NCBI GenBank assembly: GCA_036346405.1
Contig: CM070546.1
Span: forward strand, 101,438,826-101,502,825
Direction of reading: 5' to 3'
Origin: Phyllostachys edulis
Taxonomy: Eukaryota > Streptophyta > Magnoliopsida > Poales > Poaceae
Length of the DNA stretch: 64,000 nt
Shown: positions 36,420-48,291 of the stretch, one piece after another
Numbering within the stretch: position 1 is the stretch's first letter
Layout of the letters: each line of letters starts with the position of its first letter
Program-made: the position numbers and the translations under genes
Notes under the pieces: model-generated
What the model was told of the DNA's origin: nothing
The model's database searches: none
What the model saw: the letters and a program-made list of their open reading frames with translations, nothing else

Positions 36420-36965
36420 AAATTTTCGTAAAGCTTCGTTATTTAAAATTTTAACCTTGCATTTACACTATAAAAGTTTCACGAGCTCGAATAAAATCTG
36501 TTGGAGATGATTTTACGTATATAGGAGCTACTTTGTGCATAGGGGGTCTCCGCATGTGCCCATGTGCATAGGGGTTCTCCACATGTTTTTATAGGAAGCT
36601 TTTGTAAAACTTCAGTATTTGAAATTTTAACCTCAGGCCCACACTAGAAAAGTTTCATGAAATAGAATAAAATTTGTTGGAGATGATTTTACGTATAAGG
36701 GAGCTACTTTATGCAAATTAGCAGGCATGGTCGTATAGGTGGGTCCCTAAGCTTTTATAGAAAGCTTTCGTAAAACTTTGATATTTGGAAATTTAGGCTT
36801 GTATTCACACCATTAAAAAATTACAAAATCGACTGGATATTTGAAATTGAAACCTCGTGTTCACAACATAAAAGCTTCGTGAAATCAACTAGAATTTGTT
36901 GGAGACGAAATCAAACTCGGTATCAGCGGACGCATGCGCACAGGTGGCCCCTATATGCTTTTATA
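36420..36965 (+). repeat. Degenerate tandem repeat, unit about 170–185 bp
   Basis: At least three related units begin near 36428, 36610 and 36773 (CGTAAAGCTTCG..., TGTAAAACTTCAG..., CGTAAAACTTTG...). Each continues with TTTGAAATTT-, CACACTA-, AAAAGTTTCA- and TGTTGGAGATGATTTTACG-like blocks. The third unit is the most diverged, and part of the unit recurs again at 36833–36940. No coding potential. Confidence 0.7.
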
Positions 36966-38572
36966 AGAACCCATAACTTGGTACACGTAGTCACATCCCA
37001 TGAATAATCTAAGTCTGTTCCTATCTCCAGGTTTGAATGTGTATGGGTATACATGGCTAGGTGGGTATTACTCTCCCCGTATCTAAATCTAAATGAGTAT
37101 TTTATTTCTTACTTATACCCTACTCAATTGTATGTATCAAGTGGGATCAATTGTAACTGAATAATTTGAAGTGGTGTCATTTCTCTAAAAAATCATAAAC
37201 TAATACATAAATATGTAAAAATTTAGGCTTGTTTACAAAAACATGTGGGGTCAATCGACCCATTGGTTGTACATGGATCTGCACTGATTGTATTGATATG
37301 GATTTGGATAAAGGTAAAGGGCACCTAGTGGCACCCTTCTTTTTAGTCCACTGTTCGTCAACGGCGTGGTAGACCCAGCCGCCCAACATGCACCAATCGT
37401 GGTTCCACCCCCGCGAACACTGAAATGAAATCACCCGGCCATTTCCACTTTTTTGTTGTTTTAGGTTCTAACTTTTACTGCTTTCTCCACCCAGCCTCTA
37501 TATATTTCTACCACTCGCTCGCCTTGTGACCTCACACGTCACAACATCGTGCATGCATGGCTAGCTGTCTGCCCAGTGCCCATACACTCCGCACCGGTAC
37601 TTGTCAAAATCTGCCGATTCACCAGCTGCAACAAAAAACCGGTTCCGAGCCTGACTGATTTGCAGTTGGCGACGTGATTTTTGCAACAGTGACACGCGCA
37701 CAGTGGACGCCCCCGCGAATGGCGACTCGGCTGGCTGGCTGGCCAACATAAACGCGCCCATGTGCCAACATAAACGCTCAACGCTCGCGAGTCGCGGAAA
37801 TGGCTTCCAACCTAGCGAAAGCGACGCCCCGTGTGCTCGTGGTGCAGCGCATGCAGAGTAGCAACACTGGCTTGTGCCTTGGGCTTGGTAGGTTCAATGG
37901 TCCAACTGATCCCTAGTCCCTAGCTAGCGTGGAAGATGAGTTGGTTGTGCCTGATGGGGACGCCAAAAGAGCGGCCAAATCAAATCTTTAATTACGACCG
38001 TTAGATAGCTTAGAAATCTTCCAAAAAAATAAAAAAAATAGCTAAAAAGTAACCCATTCAAATGATATTAATTAAGCCGTAGGGGTGAGAACTGCATGAA
38101 TTCTCTTTTTTTTCACCGGAGCAAGCCGAGTGGGTGCCTTGCACGAAGAATAAGATGATGCGTACGGAACCTCGTGGTGAGATCATCGCCGTAGGGTGGA
38201 TCGCTCTTTTCACGGTGGACGAACAACGTAGATAAAAAGGCTCCCGATTTACTGGATACAAAGCAAGAACAGAGATAACTAGGGCTAATCGCAGTCTGAA
38301 CGAGCACATGCAACTAGCACATAAAAGCTTATTCCCATTTGAAGTTGATTGGTTGGACATCTCAAGAATAATGTAATCTATTTGAAGTTAATGTCTTGGC
38401 CACCTCAAGGGCAGCGTCTGGTATGTAGTGCTCTCATATGCATAGATCTTTTTGTGTGTGTGCTTGCTTCCAAGTCTACCTAACTGTATGTTCCATGCAT
38501 GGATCAGTAAACTGCGGCAGAGTACTGCACAAATGTATGAAGTGCCTCATGTTATCCATTTTTTTAAGAGAT
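36966..38572. other. Intergenic DNA, nothing recognised
   Basis: No gene, element end or repeat was identified. Open frames (37177–37781, 38058–38360 on the minus strand) have no family features. Confidence 0.5.
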
Positions 38573-38713
38573 AATTCATTAGCCACTGTAATCGAGTGAA
38601 ATTTAGGATTTGCCACTGTATGTGTGTATGACATCTGGATCCCGGACCCAGATGTCATACACACAATAGTGGCAAATCCTGAATTACCCACGAAAGTACA
38701 GTGGCAAATAATT
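38573..38713. mobile_element. Foldback element (MITE-like), 66-bp arms
   Basis: The left arm 38573–38638 and right arm 38648–38713 are inverted complements separated by about 9 bases. The inner 20 bp of each arm (TGTGTGTATGACATCTGG) match perfectly; outer parts are imperfect. Each arm carries TTTGCCACTG, shared with the palindrome at 59932–59998. Confidence 0.8.
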
Positions 38714-38764
38714 GAACCTCCCTTTTTTTATATATAATTCCATTCTTTTTTAGTGGTCTTTTGG

Positions 38765-38880
38765 CTTGCATTAAAGAAGAAGCGGGCGAAGCCCCCTCGC
38801 GTACGCCGAGCTCGGCTCGAACGCGAACAACGGGTTACTCCCGACCCTTTCGGCAAACTGAGCTACGCTCAGTTCTCTTG
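38765..38880 (-). mobile_element. tRNA-derived SINE candidate
   Basis: On the minus strand an A-box-like TAGCTCAGTTTG (38865–38854) is followed 43 bases later by a B-box GTTCGAGCC (38822–38814), the spacing of an RNA polymerase III tRNA promoter. The sequence between does not obviously fold as a tRNA anticodon arm, and a non-tRNA tail follows. Ends and target duplication are undefined; a tRNA pseudogene is the alternative. Confidence 0.5.
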
Positions 38881-38990
38881 TAATTCTATTATTACATATC
38901 AAAGGTTCCATAAGTGTTCCAGTAAATAATTGAACATGCAGCCACATGGGAACCAAAGTCTACAATACACATGTATAGAGCTATTCTTTC

Positions 38991-39165
38991 TGTAAGCGAG
39001 GAAAGTTACGCTATCTTTGATTGTAAAAAATCATAGTACATAAGTTACATATATATAGATTACAGCTATCATGTGAACGTGTCTATCACGTGAACGCGTG
39101 ATCCCTCAGAAGCCGAGGCACTAGCATGGAAGGAGAAAGGTCATGCATGGAAATCCTGTCTAACA
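38991..39165 (-). repeat. 3' LTR of the outer copia element (175 bp)
   Basis: Ends defined by TGTTAGAC/CTTACA, by the adjoining polypurine tract CTGAGGGGGTG (minus strand) and by the CTTTC duplication on its outer side. Confidence 0.92.
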
Positions 39166-41743
39166 CACCCCCTCAGTCGGAACGTCGCCAAGGCGGACAT
39201 TCAGACTGAACCTAAATTCGGTGAAGACGGAAGTCGGTAGCCCATTGGTGAAGATGTCGGCGTACTGTAATGTCGTCGGGACGTGAAGAACGCGAACATC
39301 CCCCAAAGCCACGCGCTCCCGGACGAAGTGAAGGTCTATCTCAATGTGTTTGGTGCGCTGATGCTGCACCAGGTTCGTCGATAAATAGACGGCACTCACA
39401 TTGTCACAGTAAACCACAGTGGCGCGACAAACAAGGCTGCAGAGTTCATGGAGCAGTTGACGGAGCCAGCAAGCCTCCGCGACGGCGTTGGCGGCCTCGC
39501 TCAGATTCACCTCAAAGACTTTGGAGCAAGACACAGTATTCTAACGCTTGGACGACTAGGAGACAAGATTATCACCGAGGAACACAGCGTAGCCCGATGT
39601 GGACTTGCACGTATCTGGACATCCTGCCCAATCAGCATCAGAATAAACCATGAGATCTGCAGATCGTGGACCGTGAAGCCGAGACCATAATCAAGGGTAC
39701 CGCAGAGATACCGGCGATCCGCTTTGACCGCCAGAAGATGAGGCTCCGAAGGTCGTGCATGTGAAGGCAAATCTGGGCGACAAGACAGAGATATCTGGTC
39801 TTGTGAAGGTCGGTACTCTGAGCTCCAAAGAAGACTCCCAGATCGAGTAGCATTGCTCACTAGGGAGCTAGTAGAGGCAGACACTTTGGGATGAGTGTCA
39901 ACAGGCGTACTACAAGGTTTGCAGTCTGACATCCCGACACGCTCCAGAATATCCAATGTATACTGTCATTGAGAGAGGAAGAGGCCACTCGAACTCCGCT
40001 GAACGGAGATACCAAAAAATGATGAAGTGCACTGAGATCTTTCATGGAAAATTCTCGTTGGAGGGCAACAATCGTCCGGTGGAGAACAGGCACAGAGGAT
40101 GCTGTCAGGACGATATCATCAACATAAAGAAGCAAGTAATGTCGGACCACGGTGATAGATAAGCAATGACGTGTCGACTTGGCCTCCACAAACCCAAGAG
40201 ACAACAAATATGAGGCGAAGCGATCGCATTAGCACACCTGCGCTGTTTAAGCCCATAGAGAGACTTGTTCAAAGACAGACAAAGTCGAGGCGAAGAATCC
40301 ACAAAGCCCGTCGGCTGGGAGCAATAAACTGTCTCAGATAGAGTACCATGAAGAAATGTATTTTTGACATCCAACTGATGAATAGGCCAGTCCTTGGAGA
40401 GAGCCAAAGAGAGTACTGTGCGCACGGTCGCCTGCTTGACAACCAGACTGAAGGTCTCATCATAATCAATCCCAGGGCACTGAGTGAAACCACGAAGAAC
40501 CCATTGAGCTTTGTATCTATCAAGAGTGCCATCAGCAGTAAACTTGTCCCGAAAAATCCATTTACGAGTGACAACGTTCGCCTTGGGAGGTCGTGGAACA
40601 AGATCCCATGTGTTGTTGGTGAGCAAAGCAGCATACTCAGCTTCCATGGCACACCGCTAGTTCGGATTGGCCAGGGCAGACCGATAGGTCTTTGGGATTG
40701 GCGACAGTGCATCAGCATGAAAGGTGAACCGAGAAACTGGCTGTCGAAACCCATGCTTGCCGCAAGTGACCATAGTGTGGGAGTTGCTCACTAGTAGGAT
40801 CGAAACCGCACCGTCAGGGAGAGTACCCATAGTCGGGATTGTGTGTACCACGGGAGCAGGAGCAGGTGTGGTCACCGGGGTGATGCGCCACCGCCGTGCA
40901 AAGAGATGCCTCGTCTTGAGGCGATCCCGCCCTAAGCGCGAGGGGCCAACGAGGTACTACACGCGGACGTAGGGCTAAGCACAGGAACCGGCCCAGCAGC
41001 CAGAGGTGCCGGCGACGCAGCGCTCGGGGACGTGACGATCGGTCCATAAGCCAGAGGCGCGAGCGTCCCAACGTGCAGGGGCGTGGTGCCTGGCGTGGCT
41101 GTTGGCCCAGCGACCAGTGGTAGGGTACCTACAGGAGATAGGGTACCTGCAGGAGAGAAAGGACGTTCTGGTCCGATGGGCACCAGTACATTCTCAAGAG
41201 GTGACAAAAAATCAGAATCATTAGTCGATGGAGTGTTTGACTCGACAAAGGGAAATGATGTCTCATCAAATGTTACATGACGAGATATGATGACTCGATT
41301 GGACAAAGGATCTAGACATCGATAACCTTTGTAGTCCGAGGAATATCCAAGAAAGATGCACAAGGTGGAGCGAGGCGATAGTTTGTGTAGAGCGGTGGTG
41401 GACAAATTGGGGTAGCACTTGGAGCCGAACACGCGAAGATGATCATAAGTTGGTTGCACTTCGTAGAGGGCAAAGTAAGGTGTGGAGTGGCTGAGGGTTT
41501 TTGTTGGGAGACGGTTGAGCAAGTATGTGGCGGTGTGAAGTGCTTCTACCCAAAAGGATGGTGAGTAGCTTGCCTGAAAGAGAAGAGAGCGCACAATATT
41601 GTTAATGGAACGTATGATCCGCTCAGCTTTGCCATTTTGCTGGGAGGTGTAGGGACACGACATGTGAAGGTTGACACCATGTGTGAGGAAGAAAGTGCGG
41701 GCGGAAGAGTTGTCAAACTCCCGTCCGTTATCACATTGGATAC
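39166..41743 (-). pseudogene. Outer copia: C-terminal integrase, RT and RNase H
   Basis: Integrase C-terminal part (SCPYTSQQNGKAERIIRS, HLRVFGSKCYPN, FLGYSSDYKGYR) at about 41740–40930, RT start with KWIFRDKF and DETFSLVVK, LYGLKQ near 40250, catalytic YVDD at 40126–40115, and RNase H tail with CDNVSAVYLSTN and RTKHIEIDLHFVRE near 39400–39300. Frameshifts lie near 40930, 40250, 39960 and 39530. Confidence 0.88.
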
Positions 41744-43652
41744 TGTGGATATCATAGGGATATGCTCATGATCTTAGGATGATGTTACAATTGGCAATGT
41801 AGTTATCGGTTTGTCGAAACAGCGTTTTCAGCAAGTGTCAGGACAATCGGTTGTACCGGCGTTTAAGTCGCGGTATGATCATGATCTTGATATCTGGCTT
41901 GTAGATGGCGGTCGTCAAGATCATGGTTGAACCGCTTTGAGAAGCGGTATGGAATTTCCAGAGAGGAAGTTTTGGGGAGTTTTGGATTTCCTTGAAAAGC
42001 GAGACGATCAGAGGTATATCTGCTGATCTGTTGTGGTGTGGTAGTACTGGCCTTTACTTGGCAGTAGTACCGATTCTGGTTCTAAGTTTCGTTTAACTTG
42101 GAGAATTGTTTTTGGGTTAGGTCAAGTTCATGGGTTTCATTGCATATGTGTTGCATGATGCATGTTTTGACTAACTCGGGTCAAGTTGTGAAGAACTTGT
42201 TCCCGGAATCGATTTCTTTGTCTATTGTTGTGCAGGTTACTTTGATGTCAATGACGGTCAATGGCGAGGATGATCGAGACTAAGCTTGGAGAGCTGAGGT
42301 CCAAAATGATCGGAGATGCCGGGTGAGGTCAATGGAGTCAAGCATGGCGCATAAGGGACAAAGGTAACCGAACGGGCAGTTCGGTGCGACGGGTTGGATC
42401 AAGCGGCGCGGAGGTCGGTGCAAGTGCCATGGTGGTTTCGGTGGGAGCCGGATGGGAGAGACTTGCCGACATGATGAGAGCCGCTAGATCAACCTACACG
42501 TGGCGAAGCATGGGAGGTGCTTCACGCAGTTGGGACTCGATCTTTGCAAAAAGATCGAGAAGGGGTATTTTGGTAATTTTACCAAATACCGCCTTGGTGA
42601 CCTTTTGCCAACTCACGGCGCAAGATGGCGCAAGGTGAAGCGGATTAGGTCAAGAGATGAAGATGGCGCTTAAAAATACGTGCGTATGTGACCCGTTTGT
42701 GTGTGGGCCTTAACGGAAGCCCATTAGGGTTCAATTTTCTAGAAGGTCTAAGCCTCCACTATAAATAGAGGAGGGAGGTGGCTGCATCTCCTCAACCCTT
42801 TCATTGTGTTTGAAACCCTAGTTTGCTTAGGGAGAGGATTAGTGGAGATTAGGGTTCTAGAGAGTTGGATTTGTTTTCGTGCTCATGTATTGAGTCTTTG
42901 TCCTCCATCGATGGAGTGGCTGTAAACCAATACCATATCAAATCAATCTAAAGAAAGTTCTCTCAAAGATGAGTCTATTTGCTTTCTTTCTCTCTATTTG
43001 GTGATTTGTGGTCTTTCTTTGATCTGCGAGTTTTTGCTTGGTTTCTTGCCTTGATCTAACTTGTTGTGATATGTGGGAATCCATCTAGGATCATCTTGAT
43101 CATCATTCACCCACGAGCAAGTCTCTAGATCATCTTTTCGTTTTAACTCAGTTTTTGAGCACCCTTCGTTCAAAATGAAAAAGATAGGAACTTTGGCATG
43201 GATCTCTGCGATCTTTAATTGGAATAGGTTCCTGACATCCTTAGGAAGGTGTGTTTCATGTTTCGTGAAGTTTGGAGTTACGGATTAAAAGTTGCGTCAA
43301 TTTTTTATTTCATTTTCAGGGTGTTTACTATTTATTTGTTTGTTTTTACTGTTCGTTGCGGTTGAACCGACCTTTGTTCATCCCAAGACAACCGAACTTC
43401 GTGACAAACCTTTCGTTCATCCGGTACAACCGATATCGTTCATCCAGATCTTATTCATCAGTTTGTTTTTGTGTTTTTGGTCGCTTTTTTGGGGGTTTGA
43501 AGGATTCAAGATAAGTCTTCCGCTACGCATATATATATTGATCTTCATAGTTCTCATAGCTATTGGAGTCAATATCATGTTTGAATCCGATCAAAGTGAA
43601 AAAGTGAGCGTGCTCCTATTCACCCCCCTCTAGTCACCTTTTCGGTCCAACA
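41744..43652 (+). repeat. 5' LTR of copia copy 2
   Basis: Starts TGTGGATATCATAGGG and ends TCGGTCCAACA. The TATA box CTATAAATAG is at 42759–42768. U5 includes CGGTACAACCG at 43422–43432. Confidence 0.92.
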
Positions 43653-43654
43653 AG

Positions 43655-43666
43655 TGGTATCAGAGC
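43655..43666 (+). other. Primer-binding site of copia copy 2
   Basis: TGGTATCAGAGC two bases after the 5' LTR. Confidence 0.9.
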
Positions 43667-43710
43667 CCGGTTAGTTCAATCTTGATTTTAACCGGTCACT
43701 GAACTTGGTG

Positions 43711-44823
43711 ATGGATAAGTACTCGACCAAGCCGCATGTCTTCGATGGGCTCGACTATGTCTATTGGAAGAATCGCATGCGAGTCTTCCTTGAGAGCAAA
43801 GGACAAGCTATTTGGGAGGTTGTTCGAGCCCCGCTCGTTTTGCCCGAAGTTGCTACACAGGCTTCAGCAGCCCTCTTAGATAACAACAACAAGGCAAAGA
43901 ACCTTCTATATGCTGGGCTTGGTAGGCAAGAGTACGATAGGATTTGCAACCTTGCGACCGCACATGAGATTTGGCACACCCTCGAAACTTACCATGAGTG
44001 ATCGTCTCAGATCAAGCAAGTGTGCCAGACGGTCTACAAGCGAGAGTACAACAAATTCGAGATGCGTCCTGGCGAGAGCATCGATGACGTTTTTACTCGC
44101 TTCAACAAGGTTATCAATCAGATGAGAGCTGTTGACATTGAGTACTCTCAATCTGAGAATGTCACCCACCTCTTGGTTGCAATCAACACCAAGGAGTGGG
44201 AGATGAAGGCTACTGTCATAGAGGAGAACGTCGATCTCTCTACTCTCACTTTGGAGCTGCTTTACAGCAAGCTCAAGACTCATGAGATTAAGAGAGGTAG
44301 TCTTCTTAAGAAGGATAACATGGCTTTGGTAGCTAATCCTCTGAAAAGAACTACTGATGGTTCTTCTAAGTCTTCTTCTGGTTTTTCTCTTGCGTGTTTA
44401 TCTGTGGTTCAAGAAGAAGAGTTTGAGAGTCTTCCTGGGTCTGATTTAGCTCTTTTAGTCAAGAAAGTCACACAGGCATACAACAATGTTAGAAACAAGA
44501 AGAGAGGTGGCCCTGTGATGTGCTATGAGTGTGGAGAGCTATATCACATCTGGGCAAACTGCCCCAAGTTGAAAGGTAAGGGAAACCGCAAAGACGAGAA
44601 GCCAACTTGGAAGAAGCCTCAAGAGAACAAGCCCAAGTACAATGCTACCAAGCTCATGAAGGCCGTTCACCGGGTCCTTGCCGCTTTTGGAGAGCAATCC
44701 ATGAGCGATGTGGACTCCGGGAGCGAGGAGGACAAGGAGGAGGAGATCCCTCAAGACAAGAAAGGGAAGGTCAAAGACTTCACCGGCATTTGCTTCATGG
44801 CCCGACATCATCGACATCAATGA
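43711..44823 (+). pseudogene. Copia Gag, copy 2
   Basis: ATG 43711 opens the same gag as copy 1. A TGA at 43999–44001 stands where copy 1 has GGA. The zinc knuckle CYECGELYHIWANC is intact near 44521–44562. A frameshift near 44805 ends the acidic linker; the coiled-coil part continues to about 45383 in another frame. Confidence 0.85.
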
Positions 44824-45959
44824 CAACGATGAGGTACCTCCCTCCTATGATGTTCTTTCTGCTAGATGCGATGACATGTTTGAGCAACTTATGAGTCAGG
44901 ATAAGGCCTTAGAGTTTACCATGGCTAGGAACATGGATTTAGAGTCACAAGTAGATAATTTGACATTAGAACTTACAAATGCTAAGACTCTTGAATCTGA
45001 TGAATGTTCCGCTGCATCAACTTGAAAATGCTAGGACTGAGCTAATTGATGTTAAATCTGCTCCCTGTGAAAAATACTTAGAGTCTAGCAAGTTGGATGC
45101 TTTAGGGAATGTTAAATCTACCTTTTCCTCTTTCTGCATAGAACGTGAACATGAAGTCAAGGACATTTTAGAAGCAGTTAGAGCTAAATATGCCAAGCTT
45201 AAGGACACAATTGAGTCTACACCTTGTGCCTCTTGTGCAGCCTATAAGCTTGAAGTTGCCCATCTTAAGGAGAAACATGCTAGAGCCATTAAGGCCAAGA
45301 CTTGTGAATCATGTGTTAACTTTGGAAAAGAAAATGCTTACCTTAAGGACACACTAGAAAAATTCTCTAAAGGTAAGAAATAGTTAAACATGATTCTGGC
45401 CACATCTAAATCTCCTTATAAGAAGCAAGGTTTAGGATACAACTTTGCCCAGGACAAATCCAAGCCTAATGTCATTCAGGTCTTGGAAAAATGCTTAGTT
45501 GAATTCAAAACCCAACCTGCAAAGACTGTTTTTAAATCTACGGTGTTTGTCCAACCTTCTTTTGAGTCAAAAGGTGCTTCTCCCAGTGGTACCAAATACC
45601 ATTGCACCTATTGCAAGAAGAGTGGACATTTGGTTGAGTTTCACATGTGGGTTGAAAAATGCTAGGAGAAATATTGCTAGAATTTCATCTCATCAACCTA
45701 GAGCTTTTATGAGACATGGTCGAGTAAAAAATAAGAAATCTGGACTAAGATTTGTTCTACATGCTCATCATGTTCCTAGGCAGGATGCTTCTCATGTTAA
45801 AGTAACCATTGCTCATAATAGAACTTCTAATAAAATCAAGGATAATACTTCGCTTTGCATACTACTACATGAGACGCGTGTGTCTCGATCTTTGGGTTCC
45901 CAAGTCGCTTTTAACTAACCCCATGTTGAGACACATCGTACTTTTGTGCCTTGATTTTT

Positions 45960-47302
45960 CGAGGATCGCCGCGGAAGGAGGAAGAACACGTGGTTCGTTG
46001 ACTCCGGCTGTTCACGCTACATGACCGAAGACTCAAGATGGTCCACTTCCTTCACGCGGTCGACAGGTGATGACTTCATCACCTTCGGAGATGATACACA
46101 AGGGCGGATCGAAGGAACTGGATTGATCAGGGTGAACGACAAGTTCATTCTCAAGGATGTCGCTCTTGTGGACAAGCTAAGGTACAACTTGCTTTCTGTT
46201 TCGTAGCTTCTTGATGATGGCTACGAAACTCGTTTTAAGAAAAATGCCTGTCGTGTGCTTGATTCTGCCGGTGAGCTTGTTTTTAGGATTTCTAGAGTTG
46301 GTAGAATTTTTGGAGCTAATTTTTCTGAATCTCTTGCTAGATCTCTCAAATGTTTAATTGCATCTTCTTTTGATATCTGGCTTTGGCACCGACGTTTGGG
46401 GCACATTTGTTTTGATTATCTGACACGAGTTAGCAGCCTTGATCTCATGAGAGGTTTGCCTAAACTCAAAGTTGTCAAGGATCTTGGTATGTGTACCTGT
46501 AAGGCATGGCAAGTAAGTTGCCGCCTCACACCTTAATTGACTATGGTCATGGTAGACGGACGAGCAGTTTGCTTCACATGAATACTGTTGGTCCTACTAG
46601 GGTTCGGTCAGTCGGTGGCAAATGGTACATTCTTGTCATAGTCGATTATTTTTCGAGATATTCTTGGGTGTTCTTTCTTGTTTCAAAGGATGAGGCTTTT
46701 GGTCATTATCATGATCTTGTTCTTCGTTGGCTTCTGAACTTCCTGGTGCCTTGAGAGCGATCCGCAGTGACAATGGCACGGAGTTCAAGAATGCTTCTTT
46801 TGCCTCTTTTTGTGCTGAGCGCGGTATTGAGTATCAATTCTCTTCTCCACACGTTCCTCAACAAAATAGCGTTGTGGAAAGGAAGAACAGGACCCTAGTC
46901 GAGATGGCTAGGACGATGCTAGATGAGTATAGCACACCGAGGAGATTTTGGGCCGAAGCTATTGCTACAGCTTGCCATATTTCAAATCGTGTCTTCTTGA
47001 GACCGTCTTTGGGCAAGACTTCATATGAGCTTCGTTTTGGCAGAAAACCTTCTGTCTCTCATTTTCGAGTCTTTGGATCGAAGTATTCTATTCTCAAGAT
47101 AGGCAACCTAGATAAATTTGAATCAAGGACTTGTGATGGTTTATTTCTAGGTTATCCTGCTCATTCGAGGGGCTTTCGGGTTTTTAATTTAGAAACTAAC
47201 ATTGTCCAGGAGACATGCAATGTCACATTTGATGAGACTAGCCCTGGAGCTAAATCCGATGTTTCAGGTGACTTACAGGTGACAGAGAGCATTTTTTTTT
47301 GA
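45960..47302 (+). pseudogene. Copia protease–integrase, copy 2
   Basis: Protease DSG motif near 45999, a TAG at 46204–46206, GAG-pre-integrase LWHRRLGHIC near 46383, and integrase core and C-terminal segments to 47302 (NGTEFKNASF, SFASFCAERGIEYQF, FLGYPAHSRGF). Frameshifts occur near 46500 and 46730, and a poly(T) expansion near 47292–47300 shifts the frame. Confidence 0.85.
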
Positions 47303-48291
47303 AGAAGATGAGGATGATCTTGATACTGCTCCTCCACCTGTTGCTGATGCTCCTGTTCAAGCTCCAGAACCTGCGACGTCTGCTTTACCTCCAATTGAGG
47401 CTCTTGCTGCATCTTCATCATCAGTAGTACCTGTGGAGGTTGAGGAGACGCTATCTCCCCTAGGCGCTCCTTTGCACATTCAGAAGCAATACCCTCCGGA
47501 TCAGATGATTGGTAATCTCCATGAGCGAGTCACTCGCTCTAGGTATAATGATCCAAGTCTTTTCTCTCACTCTGCATTTGTAGCTTCTTTTGAACCAAAA
47601 GATATATCACATGCTTTATCTGATGCTAGTTGAGTCAATGCCATGCATGAGGAGTTAGAGAATTTTGAAAGAAATAAAGTCTGGAATCTTATAGAACCTC
47701 CTAGTGGTCATAATGTTATAGGACTTAACATCACCAAGCCGTTAAGCGCATTTTCATGTATTTACACTCTACCCTCAAGTATGGCATTTGGTTTTCCTAC
47801 TCGTCTTCTCGGTCCATTGGGGGGTTTTCTGATTCTGATTTTGCGGGCTGTAGGCTAGATAGGAAGAGCACATCTGGCACATATCATTTCTTAGACACTT
47901 CTCTTGTCTCTTGGTCATCTAGGAAGCAATCTCCTGTTGCACAATCCACTACTGAAGCTGAATATGTAGCTGCAGCTAGTTGCTGTAGTTAGATTTTGTG
48001 GATGGTGACCACTCTCAAGGACTTTGGGTTAGCTTTTGATAGTGTTCCTCTTTTCTGTATAACACTTCTGCTATTAACATTGCTAAGAACCCAATGCAAC
48101 ATTCTAGGACCAAGCACATAGACATTCGCTATCACTTCCTTAGAGACCATGTTGAGAAGGGTGATATTGTGCTGCATTTTGTGGAGTCCGAAGCTCAGTT
48201 GGCTGATATCCTCACCAAGCCTTTAAACCCAACAAGGTTTGTCACCTTGAGGAGCGAGTTAGGGGTAATTTATCCCTATGGGTTGGTTTGA
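47303..48291 (+). pseudogene. Copia RT–RNase H, copy 2, with most of RT deleted
   Basis: The RT starts near 47643 (HEELENFERNKVWNL) and jumps at 47720–47723 (AGGA) straight to the segment that lies just before RNase H in copy 1. The catalytic YVDD and both flanking RT blocks are gone. RNase H motifs SDSDFAGCRLDRKS and STTEAEYVAAASC are present, with a TAG at 47990–47992. Confidence 0.88.

Noticed and set aside
38814..38865. Functional tRNA gene
   Set aside because: A and B boxes are present, but a matching acceptor stem and anticodon arm could not be formed.
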